This document shows, piece by piece, positions 10,489 through 19,443 of a DNA stretch of 37,639 nucleotides. Origin of the DNA: Bradyrhizobium sp. Leo170 (GTDB lineage Bacteria; Pseudomonadota; Alphaproteobacteria; Rhizobiales; Xanthobacteraceae); contig NZ_PSRR01000044.1 of assembly GCF_004296405.1 (NCBI RefSeq), forward strand, positions 1-37,639, in the 5' to 3' direction. A program made the position numbers and the translations under genes. The notes under the pieces are model-generated. The model saw only the letters and a program-made list of their open reading frames with translations, made no database searches and had not been told where the DNA came from. The first letter of the stretch is position 1, and each line of letters opens with the position of its first letter.

Positions 10489-11685
10489 CTATGTATAGCC
10501 CGGCGCCAGCGCGAACGTGCCGTTCTTGGCGGTGCTGGCCTCCGACATCACGATCTCTTCGGTCGGGTAGCCGTTATGCTGCGTCGGCGTGAAGGTGTAG
10601 GTGCCGAAATAGCCGGGATATTTCGACAGCGTGTTCCAGTATTTGACGAGGCCCGCGCTTTCGGTCGAACCGCTTTCGGCGACCGCCTTGGCGATCAGCT
10701 CGATCGCGTCGATGCCGCCCGCGACCCACCACAACAGCGTGTCGTTGAGCGCGACATTCGCCTTGGCCAGGCGCGCGACGAGCTCCTCGCTCTTCGGCGG
10801 CAGTTTGCCGGATGCATCGTAGCTGCAGCTCTTGTAGCCGATCGCATAGACCTTCTTCCAGTTCTCGGGCTTATCGACGAGACCAGCGAGTTCGCCCGAT
10901 GCGAGCGAGGGATGGCCGACGAACGGCACGTCCCAGCCCATAGCGGCGCGGGTGTTGAACATCCGCGCCTCCATGCCGGTGGTGACACTCCAGACCACGA
11001 TGGCCTCGGAGCCCGCATTCTTGGCGCGCAGCATGTCGGGCGTCATGTCCGGCTGGGTCGCATCGATGTTGGCCTGGTAGACGACGTCGGCGCCGTCCTT
11101 CTTGAACGCCGCCACCGAGGCGCCGACCGCGGTCACGCCATAGCCCGTGGTGTCGCCGATGACGGCGACCTTCTTCACCTTGAGGACGTTGAGGCAATAG
11201 TTGCGGACCGCGTCGTCCCACTGGCTGTTCGACGGCGCCATGCGGAAGGCGTTCGGATATTTGGTGGTGTCGATCAGGGTTTCGACCACGCAAGGGTGAA
11301 TGTCCGGGATCTTGGCCCGCGCCATGATCGGCGTGGTGGCGAGCGCTTCGCCGGAATTGACCGGCCCCCAGATGGCATGGACCTTGGCCTGGCTGATCAA
11401 TTCCTGCGTCGCGTTCACCGCCTTGGTCGGATCACCCTGCGTGTCGCGCATGACGAGCTCGATCTTGCGGCCCTTGACGCCGCCGGCCGCATTGATGCTG
11501 TCCACCGCAAAATTGATGCCGCGGTTGAAACCGACGGTCGGCGCGGAACTCGGGCCGGTGATCGCCGCGAGGCAACCGATCTTGATCGGCTCGGACTGGG
11601 CAATGGCAGGCTTTGGGAACGAAAATGATGCGGCGCCCAAGGCGCCGGCGCTTCCCAACAGCATGTTGCGGCGTGAAATAGCCAT
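10489..11685 (-). CDS. livK: ABC transporter substrate-binding protein (LivK-like), Tat-type signal
   Basis: A 398-residue periplasmic binding protein (Peripla_BP_6 type). I chose ATG 11685, which gives a clean signal peptide MAISRRNMLLGSAGALGAA ending near AIAQ; CGGGAG lies upstream. The paired arginines followed by a hydrophobic stretch point to twin-arginine export, which is common for these proteins in rhizobia. The mature part opens PIKIGCLAAITGPSSAPTVG and continues with AVDSINAAGG and KIELVMRDTQGDP, the usual family pattern for ligand capture. It would bind the substrate in the periplasm and pass it to LivH/LivM. It is the first gene of the five-gene operon; 296 bases upstream contain the promoter, which I could not pin down. 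The ligand is unknown. Confidence 0.92.
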   Translation of the reverse strand: MAISRRNMLLGSAGALGAASFSFPKPAIAQSEPIKIGCLAAITGPSSAPTVGFNRGINFAVDSINAAGGVKGRKIELVMRDTQGDPTKAVNATQELISQAKVHAIWGPVNSGEALATTPIMARAKIPDIHPCVVETLIDTTKYPNAFRMAPSNSQWDDAVRNYCLNVLKVKKVAVIGDTTGYGVTAVGASVAAFKKDGADVVYQANIDATQPDMTPDMLRAKNAGSEAIVVWSVTTGMEARMFNTRAAMGWDVPFVGHPSLASGELAGLVDKPENWKKVYAIGYKSCSYDASGKLPPKSEELVARLAKANVALNDTLLWWVAGGIDAIELIAKAVAESGSTESAGLVKYWNTLSKYPGYFGTYTFTPTQHNGYPTEEIVMSEASTAKNGTFALAPGYT

Positions 11686-11981
11686 GTGTGATGCTCCCGT
11701 TCGTTTCCTTTTTGCGGCGCCCATCTTTGGATTGCAGGCGTCCGCATGATTTTATTGTCCCGGCTGGCGGCCGAGGCTTGTCGCGGGACTGAAGTTTGAG
11801 CCTGACGGCGCCGGCTTGTCCAGCGTTTATCCCGTAGAATTGCGGAGACGATTCGCGATCAATGCCCGGACACGGGCCTGTGACCGATCTGTTAGGCTTT
11901 CAGCGCATGAAACCTCTGGAAACTTGTCGCCGTCCACGTCAATAGGTTGCGACGCCAGATGCCGCTCTCGAAGGTCAGTTG
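11686..11981. other. intergenic region between divergent livK and ccdA-like genes
   Basis: About 296 bases without a convincing gene. It must hold the promoters of the divergent LivK operon and the CcdA-like gene. I saw no strong inverted repeat, terminator or clear -35/-10 pair. Confidence 0.5.
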
Positions 11982-12713
11982 ATGCACGATGTCTCGATCC
12001 CGGCAGCCTTGATCGCCGGACTAGTCAGTTTCCTGTCGCCCTGCGTGCTGCCGCTGGTGCCGCCCTATCTGGTGTATCTGACCGGCGCGACCATCGAGCA
12101 TGTCGCCCATGACGAGAGCACGCAGGCCTCCAAGCGCGCAGTCATGACGGCGGCCTTGATGTTCGTGCTCGGCTTCTCCACCGTGTTCGTGGCGCTCGGC
12201 GCCAGCGCCTCCCTGATCGGCGGGCTGATCCGCGCCTGGTCGGCACAGCTCTCCATCGTCGCCGGCATCGTCATCATCGTGATGGGACTGCACTTCCTCG
12301 GGCTGACGCGGATCGGGATATTGATGCGCGAGGGCCGGATGAGCATGCCGAAGCCGGTCGGGCTGTGGGGCGCCTATGCGATGGGGCTCGCCTTTGCGTT
12401 CGGCTGGACGCCCTGCATCGGCCCGATCCTCGCCGCGATCCTTTCGATCGCAGCAGCCGAGGCGACCGTGACCAAGGGCGCCGCGCTGCTTGCGATCTAT
12501 TCCGCCGGGCTCGGCATCCCCTTCCTGCTTGCAGCGTTCGCGGTCAAACAGTTCTCGTCACTGTTCGCGCGGATGAAGCGGCATCTCCGGACGGTCGAGC
12601 ACGTCATGGGCGTGCTGATGATCATCACCGGCATCGGCTTTCTCACCGGCGCCGTCACCAATGTCAGCATCTGGCTGCTCGAGACGTTTCCGGCGCTGCA
12701 GAATATCGGCTGA
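11982..12713 (+). CDS. ccdA: CcdA/DsbD-type cytochrome c biogenesis membrane protein
   Basis: A 243-residue membrane protein from ATG 11982 (AAGGT upstream; a TTG directly before is less likely). It has about six hydrophobic segments and the two cysteine motifs of the family: LSPCVLPLVPPY near residue 22 and GWTPCIGPI near residue 144. These paired intramembrane cysteines carry electrons from cytoplasmic thioredoxin to periplasmic thiol proteins, for example those that keep apocytochrome c reduced. No other cytochrome c maturation gene is next to it, so its partner is encoded elsewhere or it serves another periplasmic thiol pathway. About 98 bases separate it from the SulP gene on the same strand. 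Confidence 0.9.
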   Translation: MHDVSIPAALIAGLVSFLSPCVLPLVPPYLVYLTGATIEHVAHDESTQASKRAVMTAALMFVLGFSTVFVALGASASLIGGLIRAWSAQLSIVAGIVIIVMGLHFLGLTRIGILMREGRMSMPKPVGLWGAYAMGLAFAFGWTPCIGPILAAILSIAAAEATVTKGAALLAIYSAGLGIPFLLAAFAVKQFSSLFARMKRHLRTVEHVMGVLMIITGIGFLTGAVTNVSIWLLETFPALQNIG

Positions 12714-12811
12714 GGCTTGGTCAGACTTGTGCCAGCGCCAAAGCAATGCTGGCCTTTCGCATCACGATGTCGAATAGTGGGCGGCCCTTACGCTAATCGC
12801 ACCGAGGACCG

Positions 12812-14500
12812 ATGGCCGAGGACACGCCCGGGACAGCAGGCCGCTCCTGGCCGATCTTCCGCTCGCTGGCCGCGTTCCGGCCGGGCGATTTGCCCGGCGA
12901 CCTGATCGCGGGCCTGACACTGGCCGCGATCGCAATACCCGAGCAGATGGCGACTGCGCGCCTCGGCGGCTTCGCCCCCCAGATCGGCTTTTTCGCCTTC
13001 ATCGCAGGTTCGCTCGGTTTTGCCATGCTGGGCAGCAACCGCTTTCTGTCATGCGGCGCCGACTCCACGATCACGCCGATCTTCGCCGGCGGCCTTGCGC
13101 TGATGGCAGCCGCCGGCTCCCCGGAGGCTATCGCGCTTGCCGCGGCCCTGGCGCTGATGGTCGGAGTGATCCTGGTCGCCGGCAGCCTGTTTCGCCTCGG
13201 CTGGATCGCCAACCTGCTGTCGACCCCGGTCACCATCGGCTTTCTTGCCGGCATCTCCATCCACATCATGGTTTCGCAACTGCCCGTCGTGCTCGGCGTA
13301 CCGCCACCGAAAGGACCGATGCTCGAGCGGATCGCGGAGATTGCAGAGCATCTTCCTGCCGCCAACTTCTACTCCGTCAGCATCGGGCTTTTCGTGCTGG
13401 CCTTTGTTGCCGGATCCGAGGCCATCAGCGCCAGGATTCCCGGCGCACTGGTCGCGCTGGTGGCGGCGACCGCCGCCGTGATCTGGGGCGGATTGGAAAC
13501 CAAAGGGGTCAGCGTGGTCGGCACCGTGCCGGGCACGCTGCCGATGCCGTCGTTTCCTGAGATCTCTCCGGAACGATGGGTCAAGCTGCTGTCATTGGCT
13601 CTCCTGGTCGCCATCGTCGTGATGGTCCAGACCGCGGCGACGACGCGGGCATTTCCTTCCGATCCGGACCAGCCCGCCGATGTCGACCGCGATTTTCTCG
13701 GCGCCGGGGCCGGCAGCATCCTAGCCGGCCTGTTCGGTGCCTTTCCGGTGGACGCGAGCCCGCCGCGAACCGGCATCGTGGCCGAGACCGGCGGACGCAC
13801 GCAGCTATCGGGACTGTTCGCCGCATCGATCGTGCTGGCGCTGCTGGCGTTCGGCGCCGCGCTGCTGCATCACGTTCCGGAGGCTGCGCTGGGCGGCGTC
13901 CTGCTTTTCGTAGCGTTGCGCATCATTCGCGTCAGCCAGATTGCCGCGATCTTTCGCCAATCGGTCGGCGAGTTTCTGCTTGTGGTGGCAACGGCAGCTT
14001 CGATCATCATCCTGCCGATCGAGCAAGGTGTCGCCGTCGGCATCGCGCTCTCGCTGCTCCATGGCATCTGGAGCACGACGCGGGCGCGGCTCGTCGTGTT
14101 CGACCGCGTACCTGATACCACGATCTGGTGGCCGGCCAACCCGAACATCAGGGGCGAGCGCGACCCGAAAGTTGCCGTGGTCGGCCTGCAGGCGCCGTTG
14201 TCGTTTCTCAACGCCTCGAGCTTTGGTGCCGACGCGCTGAAGGTCATCAAGACGGCAACACCGAAGCCAAGGCTGCTGGTGATCGAAGCCAGCGGCATCG
14301 TGGAGATCGATTTCACCGCCGCACAAACGCTGCTCGATCTGTTCCGTGAATGCAGCGAGGAAGGCGTGACCGTTGCGATCGCTCGCCTCGAATCGACCCG
14401 CGCCCAACAGGCATTTGAGCGCTTCGGCCTCTATCACGCGCTACCGACGAACCACGTCTTCCATAGCGTCGCCGAAGCCGTTCGCACGCTGGCCGGCTAG
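12812..14500 (+). CDS. SulP/SLC26-type anion transporter with STAS domain
   Basis: A 562-residue protein from ATG 12812 with GAGGA upstream. Residues about 20-410 form the SulP membrane domain with many helices; LPGDLIAGLTLAAIAIPEQMATARLGG is the family opening (residues 27-53). Residues about 440-560 form a cytoplasmic STAS domain, seen as PRLLVIEASGIVEIDFTAAQTL. The family moves sulfate, bicarbonate or related anions through the inner membrane; the substrate here cannot be told from sequence. It follows the CcdA-like gene by about 100 bases and could share its transcript. No carbonic anhydrase or sulfate-assimilation gene is adjacent to hint at the anion. Confidence 0.92.
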   Translation: MAEDTPGTAGRSWPIFRSLAAFRPGDLPGDLIAGLTLAAIAIPEQMATARLGGFAPQIGFFAFIAGSLGFAMLGSNRFLSCGADSTITPIFAGGLALMAAAGSPEAIALAAALALMVGVILVAGSLFRLGWIANLLSTPVTIGFLAGISIHIMVSQLPVVLGVPPPKGPMLERIAEIAEHLPAANFYSVSIGLFVLAFVAGSEAISARIPGALVALVAATAAVIWGGLETKGVSVVGTVPGTLPMPSFPEISPERWVKLLSLALLVAIVVMVQTAATTRAFPSDPDQPADVDRDFLGAGAGSILAGLFGAFPVDASPPRTGIVAETGGRTQLSGLFAASIVLALLAFGAALLHHVPEAALGGVLLFVALRIIRVSQIAAIFRQSVGEFLLVVATAASIIILPIEQGVAVGIALSLLHGIWSTTRARLVVFDRVPDTTIWWPANPNIRGERDPKVAVVGLQAPLSFLNASSFGADALKVIKTATPKPRLLVIEASGIVEIDFTAAQTLLDLFRECSEEGVTVAIARLESTRAQQAFERFGLYHALPTNHVFHSVAEAVRTLAG

Positions 14501-14698
14501 GCGCAAGGCGCCCAGGGCGCGTACTCATAAATCGAACTCGACTTGGTGCAGGCTTGCCAATGTCCGCTATGTCCCCGGTAGCGACCAAAATTCCGCATCG
14601 TAACGAAATGACGCAATGGGCCCAGAAGCAGACATTACTTTCAATTCAATGATACGCGGAACCCGCAATCATTTGCGGCGATAACTCGATTATTTATG

Positions 14699-14715
14699 CT
14701 GCCAGATTCTGGCAG
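14699..14715. promoter_or_regulatory. palindrome CTGCCAGATTCTGGCAG, probable YafY-type operator
   Basis: A perfect 8-bp inverted repeat around one central T, ending 6 bases before the regulator ATG at 14722. A similar 17-mer lies at 15426-15442 before the VOC gene. The position over the start suggests autorepression. Confidence 0.65.
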
Positions 14716-14721
14716 TAAGTT

Positions 14722-15429
14722 ATGACACAGTCCGCCATGTCGCGCGCGCAACGACTGCTCGATCTGATACAGATACTCCGCAGGCACCGTCATCCTGCGG
14801 CGGCGAATAAGCTGGCCGAAGAACTCGGCGTATCGCTCCGCACAATTTATCGGGACATTGAGACGCTGAAGGGCCAAGGAGCCCATATCGATGGGGAACC
14901 CGGGGTCGGTTACATCCTCCGTCCCGGCTTCATGTTGCCCCCTTTGATGTTTTCGGAAGAGGAAATCGAAGCGCTGGTCCTGGGCGGTCGATGGGTCGCT
15001 GCCCAGCCGGATGAGCCGCTCGGCAAAGCGGCCGGCAACGCGCTCTCAAAGATTTCGGCCGTGCTGCCCCAAGATCTCCAACGGAGCCTGGAAACATCAA
15101 GCTTGATGGTAGGGGTCCGTCGTCCGGCCGCAGGCGACGCCGAGTTGCCGACCATCCGAATGGCAATTCGGAGCGAGCGCAAGTTGCGTATCACCTACAG
15201 CGACGAGAAGGACAACCGCACCGCTCGCAACATCTGGCCGATTGCGCTCGGATTCTTCGAGCGGATGCGCGTCGTGGCCGCTTGGTGCGAAATGCGTCGT
15301 GACTACCGCCATTTCCGAACCGACCGGATCCTCTCGCTAACGCTATCGGAGCGGCGCTATCCGCGTCGGCGCACCGACATGCTCCGGGAGTGGAAGCAGC
15401 GGGATTGTATCGTTCCGGAATCATCCTGA
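14722..15429 (+). CDS. YafY/WYL-type helix-turn-helix transcriptional regulator
   Basis: A 235-residue protein. Residues about 6-60 form an HTH_11 winged-helix domain: RAQRLLDLIQILRRH, then AAANKLAEELGVSLRTIYRDIETL, the classic DeoR/YafY pattern with the recognition helix at SLRTIYRD. The second half, around residues 130-215, is a WYL-type sensor domain (RKLRITYSDEKDNRTARNIWPIALGFFE, residues about 153-180). WYL domains sense small ligands or nucleic acids. Palindromes at its start (14699-14715) and at its stop (15426-15442) suggest it controls itself and the VOC and hydrolase genes that follow. The upstream 221 bases hold no recognisable gene. Confidence 0.9.
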   Translation: MTQSAMSRAQRLLDLIQILRRHRHPAAANKLAEELGVSLRTIYRDIETLKGQGAHIDGEPGVGYILRPGFMLPPLMFSEEEIEALVLGGRWVAAQPDEPLGKAAGNALSKISAVLPQDLQRSLETSSLMVGVRRPAAGDAELPTIRMAIRSERKLRITYSDEKDNRTARNIWPIALGFFERMRVVAAWCEMRRDYRHFRTDRILSLTLSERRYPRRRTDMLREWKQRDCIVPESS

Positions 15430-15442
15430 CAGAAATTGGCAG
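15426..15442. promoter_or_regulatory. palindrome CTGACAGAAATTGGCAG, second copy of the operator
   Basis: It matches the 14699-14715 site at 13 of 17 positions, mainly in the outer CTG.CAGA and TGGCAG arms. It overlaps the regulator stop codon and lies about 42 bases before the VOC start, a good place for an operator over the VOC promoter. Confidence 0.6.
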
Positions 15443-15483
15443 CGCCATCCTGTAAGCGTCGACCATGTCAATTTGAACAGGAG

Positions 15484-15858
15484 ATGTCCGTGGCCGACTT
15501 AAACCTCGTGGTGCTGTACGTCGATAATGCGCAGGTGAGTTCCGCCTTCTACCAAGCGTTGCTGGAGCAACCGGTCTCCCAGTCTTCCCCCAAATTCGTG
15601 GTCCTCCCGCTCGGCAAGGGCACCATGCTGGGCTTGTGGCAGCGGGACAACGTCGCGCCTCCGGTCGCCGCCGAGGCCGGCGGAAGCGAGATCGCGCTGA
15701 CTGTCGCCAACGTAGACGCGGTACGCGACACCTACGAGGCATGGAAGGCCCGCGAGGTCCGGATCGCGCAGCCTCCGACCGCGATGGCTTTCGGGCACAC
15801 CTTCGTCGCGCTCGATCCCGACGGCCATCGCCTGCGCGTTTTTGCCCCGGCCGGATAA
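15484..15858 (+). CDS. VOC family (glyoxalase-fold) protein
   Basis: A 124-residue protein from ATG 15484, with ACAGGAG directly upstream. It starts MSVADLNLVVLYVDNAQVSSAFYQ, the normal opening of a vicinal-oxygen-chelate module, and ends FVALDPDGHRLRVFAP, the usual last strand. Two beta-alpha-beta-beta-beta units are visible. Metal-binding residues of true glyoxalase I are not all obvious, so it may be an enzyme, a resistance protein or a binding protein. It follows the WYL regulator with an operator-like palindrome in between and precedes an alpha/beta hydrolase by 39 bases; VOC genes regulated by adjacent YafY-type proteins are a familiar arrangement. Confidence 0.88.
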   Translation: MSVADLNLVVLYVDNAQVSSAFYQALLEQPVSQSSPKFVVLPLGKGTMLGLWQRDNVAPPVAAEAGGSEIALTVANVDAVRDTYEAWKAREVRIAQPPTAMAFGHTFVALDPDGHRLRVFAPAG

Positions 15859-15897
15859 TCCGATTTCCGCAGGTCGATCTTCGAGAAGGACCTTAAA

Positions 15898-16788
15898 ATG
15901 ACGCAAAGCATCCAACCCCAAGTTCGAACGAGTGAACGCTCCGATCCCGAAGCCTGGTTGGCAGCCATGCCGCGACGGACCGTCGGCACCAAATTTGGGG
16001 ACATCGTAGTGCGGACCGGCGGGAACGAAAGCAAGTCCGTCATGGTGTTCTGGCCCAGCCTGCTTCTGGATTCGTCTATGTGGAGTCACCAGGTCGAACA
16101 CTTTGCGCCCGACTACCGCATCGTAACGATCGACCCGCCGGGAATCGGTGAATCTGCGCCGCTCCGTCAAGCGATGACGGTTGGCGATTCCGCCGCCTGT
16201 TTCCGTCAGATCCTCGACAGCCTGGGTATCGAATCCTGCATCGCCGTCGGCAATAGCTGGGGCTCGTTGGCGGCCGCGGTCCTCGCAGCCGATCATCCCG
16301 AGCGGCTGGACGCTGCAATCCTCACCAACGGCACAGCCGCGCCGCCCACGCCCGAAATTCTCGCGCAGATGACCGGAATGGTTGCCGAATTGGAAAAGTG
16401 CAAGACCGCGCCAGACTGGTTACTTGCAGCCACGCAACAGGCCTTCTCCGCTGACGTGCCCGATCCAGAATTCATGGCCTATCTTGGCCGAGTGCTGCGG
16501 GAGGACCCTATTTCGATTGCGTTCGGGATGAAGAATATCCTGCTCGGACGTGAGGATCTTCATCCAACAATGCGTCGCATCCGCGACGTGCCGGTCCTGG
16601 TCGTCGCAGGAGACCAGGACCATGTTTTCGACGTCGCTCAATCGAGGAGTCTGGCGGCCTCCATCGAAGGGTGCGATTTCGTTCTGTTGCCGAACACGGG
16701 CCATTTGGCCCCGCGACAGAACCCGAAAGCCGTGAATGCAGCGATCGACGCATTCCTTACGGCTCGGCTGAAAAATGAAGATACTTAG
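15898..16788 (+). CDS. alpha/beta hydrolase
   Basis: A 296-residue alpha/beta hydrolase. The nucleophile elbow is GNSWGS with Ser120, the acid is probably Asp241 (AGDQDHVF) and the base His269 (NTGHLAP), so the triad is complete. The oxyanion region reads FWPSLLLDSSMWSHQ, and IDPPGIGES is the family strand-loop after it. An AGGAC box lies upstream of ATG 15898. It would act in the cytoplasm on an ester or C-C bond substrate, for example as in 3-oxoadipate enol-lactonase-like enzymes; the exact substrate cannot be read. It is the last gene of the regulator-VOC-hydrolase set. Confidence 0.9.
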   Translation: MTQSIQPQVRTSERSDPEAWLAAMPRRTVGTKFGDIVVRTGGNESKSVMVFWPSLLLDSSMWSHQVEHFAPDYRIVTIDPPGIGESAPLRQAMTVGDSAACFRQILDSLGIESCIAVGNSWGSLAAAVLAADHPERLDAAILTNGTAAPPTPEILAQMTGMVAELEKCKTAPDWLLAATQQAFSADVPDPEFMAYLGRVLREDPISIAFGMKNILLGREDLHPTMRRIRDVPVLVVAGDQDHVFDVAQSRSLAASIEGCDFVLLPNTGHLAPRQNPKAVNAAIDAFLTARLKNEDT

Positions 16789-17014
16789 TCGTCGTGTACG
16801 AGGTCTTCCGTCCGTAAACGGACCTCTTCACCAAAGCTGCAAGGGTCTGCTTTGGGTCATTCGCTACAGGGGCAATCCAGCGGCAAGTCCAGCCATGTCC
16901 GCTGTGACGCCGAAAGGCCGCGTGCTGGTCTTGCCGGACGGCCATATCGTTTCGCCTCGAAATTTACTCCGCGCATAACCGGCGTTGAAGCGCGTTGCGA
17001 AACGTATCCTCTGG

Positions 17015-18430
17015 CTACGCCGGCACGATCTTGCCCGGATTGAAGATATTCTGCGGGTCGAGCGCCTTCTTCAGTGCGCGCATGGCGTCGAGCGCCTCGG
17101 GTCCAAGCTCGGCTTCGAGATATTTCTGCTTGCCCTGCCCGATACCATGCTCGCCGGTGCAGGTGCCGCCCATCGCCTGCGCGCGCTCGACCAGGCGATG
17201 CATGAAATCCTCGCCGCGTGCCATCTCCTCGGCATTGTCGACGTCGCAGACCAGCGAGCAATGGAAATTGCCGTCGCCGACATGGCCGACGATCGGAGAG
17301 AGCAAATTGAGCCGCTTCAGATCCTCTTCCGTCTCGGTGACGCAATCGGCGAGCCGCGAGATCGGCACGCAGACGTCGGTTGCGACCACGCCAGAGCCGG
17401 GCCGCAGCGCCTTCACCGCCCAATAGGCGTCATGTCGCGCCTGCCAGAGCTTTGTGCGGTCCTCCGGCTTGGTGGTCCAGGTGAAACCCAGCCCGCCGCA
17501 TTCGGAGGCGATCTCCTTGAAGTTCTTCGACTGCTCGGCGACCTCGGCCTCGCTGCCGTGGAACTCGAGCAGCAACAGCGGCGTCTCCGGCAGCGTCAGT
17601 TTCGAATAGGCGTTGCACGCCTTCACCTGCGCCGCATTCAAGAGCTCGATGCGGGCGACGGGAATGCCGGTCTGGATCGCCAGGATCGTCGCCTGGCAGG
17701 CGCCGCGCACGGTCTCGAACGAACATGCGGCCGCCGCGATCGTGTCGGGGATGCCGCGTAGTTTGATTGTGAGCTCGGAGATGATGCCGAGCGTGCCCTC
17801 GGCACCGACGAACAGATGCGTCAGGTCGTAGCCGGCGGAGGATTTCTTGGCCCGCGTGCCCGTGGTGATGATCTCGCCGTCGCCGCGCACGACCTTCAGC
17901 GCCAGCACGTTCTCCCGCATGGTGCCATAGCGCACCGCGTTGGTGCCGGAAGCGCGCGTCGAGGTCATGCCGCCGAGCGAGGCATCGGCGCCGGGATCGA
18001 TCGGGAAGAACAGGCCCTGGTCGCGCAGATGCTCGTTGAGCGCCTTCCGCGTGACGCCGGGCTCGATCACGCAGTCGAGGTCCTCGGCATGCACGGCGAG
18101 CACGCGGTTCATGTCGCGCAGATCGATGCAGATGCCGCCGGCCGGCGCGTTCACCTGCCCCTCCAGCGAGGTGCCGGTGCCGAAGGCAATCACGGGAACA
18201 CGATGTTTGGCGCAGATCCGCACCACGTCCTGGATGTCGGCGGTCTCCTGCGCCATCACCACCGCATCCGGCGGCTGCGGCGGCAGCCAGGTCGTGGTGT
18301 GGGCGTGCTGGTCGCGCACCGCCTGCGAGGTGATCAGGCGATTGCCGAAGCGCGCCGCCAGCGCGTCGATCGCGCCCTTGAGGGCCTGCGGCTCTGGACG
18401 CGCTGGATTGTTCGAAATCGTAGTCGCCAC
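17015..18430 (-). CDS. FAD-linked D-2-hydroxyacid dehydrogenase (D-lactate/glycolate oxidase GlcD type)
   Basis: A 471-residue flavoprotein from GTG 18430, chosen because GGAGG lies nine bases before it; an ATG at 18466 is possible but has no such site. Residues about 45-215 form the FAD-binding PCMH-type domain (PVIAFGTGTSLEGQVNAP, DPGADASLGGM, FVGAEGTLGIISE). The C-terminal domain has GHVGDGNFHCSLV and GEHGIGQGKQKYL, metal and substrate-site motifs of the D-lactate dehydrogenase/GlcD family. It oxidises a D-2-hydroxy acid, passing electrons to cytochrome c, ETF or quinone in relatives. It stands alone, with no GlcE or GlcF neighbours, which favours a single-chain D-lactate dehydrogenase. 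It is divergent from the thioesterase gene, 82 bases apart. Confidence 0.9.
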   Translation of the reverse strand: MATTISNNPARPEPQALKGAIDALAARFGNRLITSQAVRDQHAHTTTWLPPQPPDAVVMAQETADIQDVVRICAKHRVPVIAFGTGTSLEGQVNAPAGGICIDLRDMNRVLAVHAEDLDCVIEPGVTRKALNEHLRDQGLFFPIDPGADASLGGMTSTRASGTNAVRYGTMRENVLALKVVRGDGEIITTGTRAKKSSAGYDLTHLFVGAEGTLGIISELTIKLRGIPDTIAAAACSFETVRGACQATILAIQTGIPVARIELLNAAQVKACNAYSKLTLPETPLLLLEFHGSEAEVAEQSKNFKEIASECGGLGFTWTTKPEDRTKLWQARHDAYWAVKALRPGSGVVATDVCVPISRLADCVTETEEDLKRLNLLSPIVGHVGDGNFHCSLVCDVDNAEEMARGEDFMHRLVERAQAMGGTCTGEHGIGQGKQKYLEAELGPEALDAMRALKKALDPQNIFNPGKIVPA

Positions 18431-18512
18431 GTGAAATTTCCTCCCGGCTTCAGCCGACCGTGGCAAAGGTTATATAAGGGGTCAAGAGCACGACACAAAC
18501 AAACAGGAATGC

Positions 18513-19028
18513 ATGATGACGACCGTTAATGCCGCCAGGGACACGAAACTGCCCTCCGCCCCGTTCCTGTCCTCGGTGATGCAGGTCGAGCCGCAATGGA
18601 TCGACTATAACGGCCACCTCAACATGGCCTATTACAACGTGATGTTCGACCGCGCCATCGACGAGATCTGGCTGCAGCTCGGCATCGGCCCCGCCTACAA
18701 GAAAGAGCGCCAAGGGTCGACCTTTACCGCCGAATGCCACGTGCGCTATTTGCGCGAGATCAATCTCGGCGATCCCGTCCAGGTCACGGTCTATCTGCTT
18801 GGCGCCGACGACAAGCGGCTGCACACCTTCGAGGAGCTGCGCCACGCGACCGAAGGCTGGATCTCGGCGACCTCCGAAAACATGTCGCTGCATATCGACA
18901 TGAACTCGCGCAAGGTCGCCCCATTCCCATCCGATATCCGCGCCCGCATCAAGGCGATCGCAGATATCCATGCTTTGGTCCCGCGCCCCGAGGGCATCGG
19001 CCGCAGCGTGGCGATGGCCTCGCGATAG
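18513..19028 (+). CDS. hot-dog fold acyl-CoA thioesterase
   Basis: A 171-residue protein of the 4-hydroxybenzoyl-CoA thioesterase-like hot-dog superfamily. The active-site helix is visible as QWIDYNGHLNMAYYNVMFD, with the Asp/Asn-Gly-His pattern of this group, followed by ECHVRYLREINLGDPV. It starts at ATG 18513 with AGGA upstream (a second ATG follows directly). It would hydrolyse an acyl-CoA in the cytoplasm, or in some relatives a carnitine- or betaine-linked thioester. The C-terminal 30 residues (RPEGIGRSVAM) are typical of the rhizobial subgroup. It is divergent from the FAD enzyme gene; a shared promoter region suggests but does not prove linked use. Confidence 0.88.
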   Translation: MMTTVNAARDTKLPSAPFLSSVMQVEPQWIDYNGHLNMAYYNVMFDRAIDEIWLQLGIGPAYKKERQGSTFTAECHVRYLREINLGDPVQVTVYLLGADDKRLHTFEELRHATEGWISATSENMSLHIDMNSRKVAPFPSDIRARIKAIADIHALVPRPEGIGRSVAMASR

Positions 19029-19030
19029 CA

Positions 19031-19079
19031 GCGCATGATCCGGAAAAGTGGGGACCGGTTTTCCGAAAAGGTCATGCGC
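19031..19079. repeat. GCGCATGATCCGGAAAA palindromic repeat
   Basis: Outer arms GCGCATGA/TCATGCGC (19031-19038, 19072-19079) and inner arms CGGAAAA/TTTTCCG (19041-19047, 19059-19065). This is a widespread Rhizobiales intergenic element as I remember it. Here it lies between convergent genes and may stop transcription from both. Confidence 0.75.
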
Positions 19080-19095
19080 CAACTAAGATCCGCGC

Positions 19096-19269
19096 CTAGA
19101 CCCTGGAGCGGCCGCGCACCAGGCCGACCACTGCTGAGATGAGGAACAGGATGATGGCGATGAAGAAGATCGCCTTGGCGATCTCGATGGAGACACCGGC
19201 GATGCCGCCGAAGCCCAGGATACCCGCGATCAACGCGATGATCAAAAACGTTACGACCCAGCCTAACAT
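19096..19269 (-). CDS. DUF1328 (YtjA-like) small membrane protein
   Basis: A 57-residue protein from ATG 19269, with AGAGGG upstream. It begins [22 protein letters not shown] and continues with a second hydrophobic segment [20 protein letters not shown], ending in RGRSRV. This is the standard DUF1328 pattern: two short membrane helices with glycines. The function of the family is unknown; members are often induced by stress. A longer reading from 19392 would add residues that do not fit the family. It is convergent with the thioesterase gene across a palindromic repeat. Confidence 0.88.
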   Translation of the reverse strand: MLGWVVTFLIIALIAGILGFGGIAGVSIEIAKAIFFIAIILFLISAVVGLVRGRSRV

Positions 19270-19443
19270 GGCCAAACCCTCTGCTTTCCGTTTCCACCGG
19301 CGCGATCGATCATCGCGCCAGACTTGAGGAAACAATCCGCCCCCAAAACGATGGTTCCGGGCGGTGGAAGCGCGAAATTTGCCGCTGCTCACGGAACAAA
19401 ACCGGGCTTTGGATGCGGCCGGGTCGGGCCTTCGCTGCTGCTG

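Noticed and set aside
16789..17014. Short hairpins after the alpha/beta hydrolase
   Set aside because: The possible stem (GGTC...GACC) is short and broken and has no T-run, so I do not call a terminator. No gene seen in this gap.
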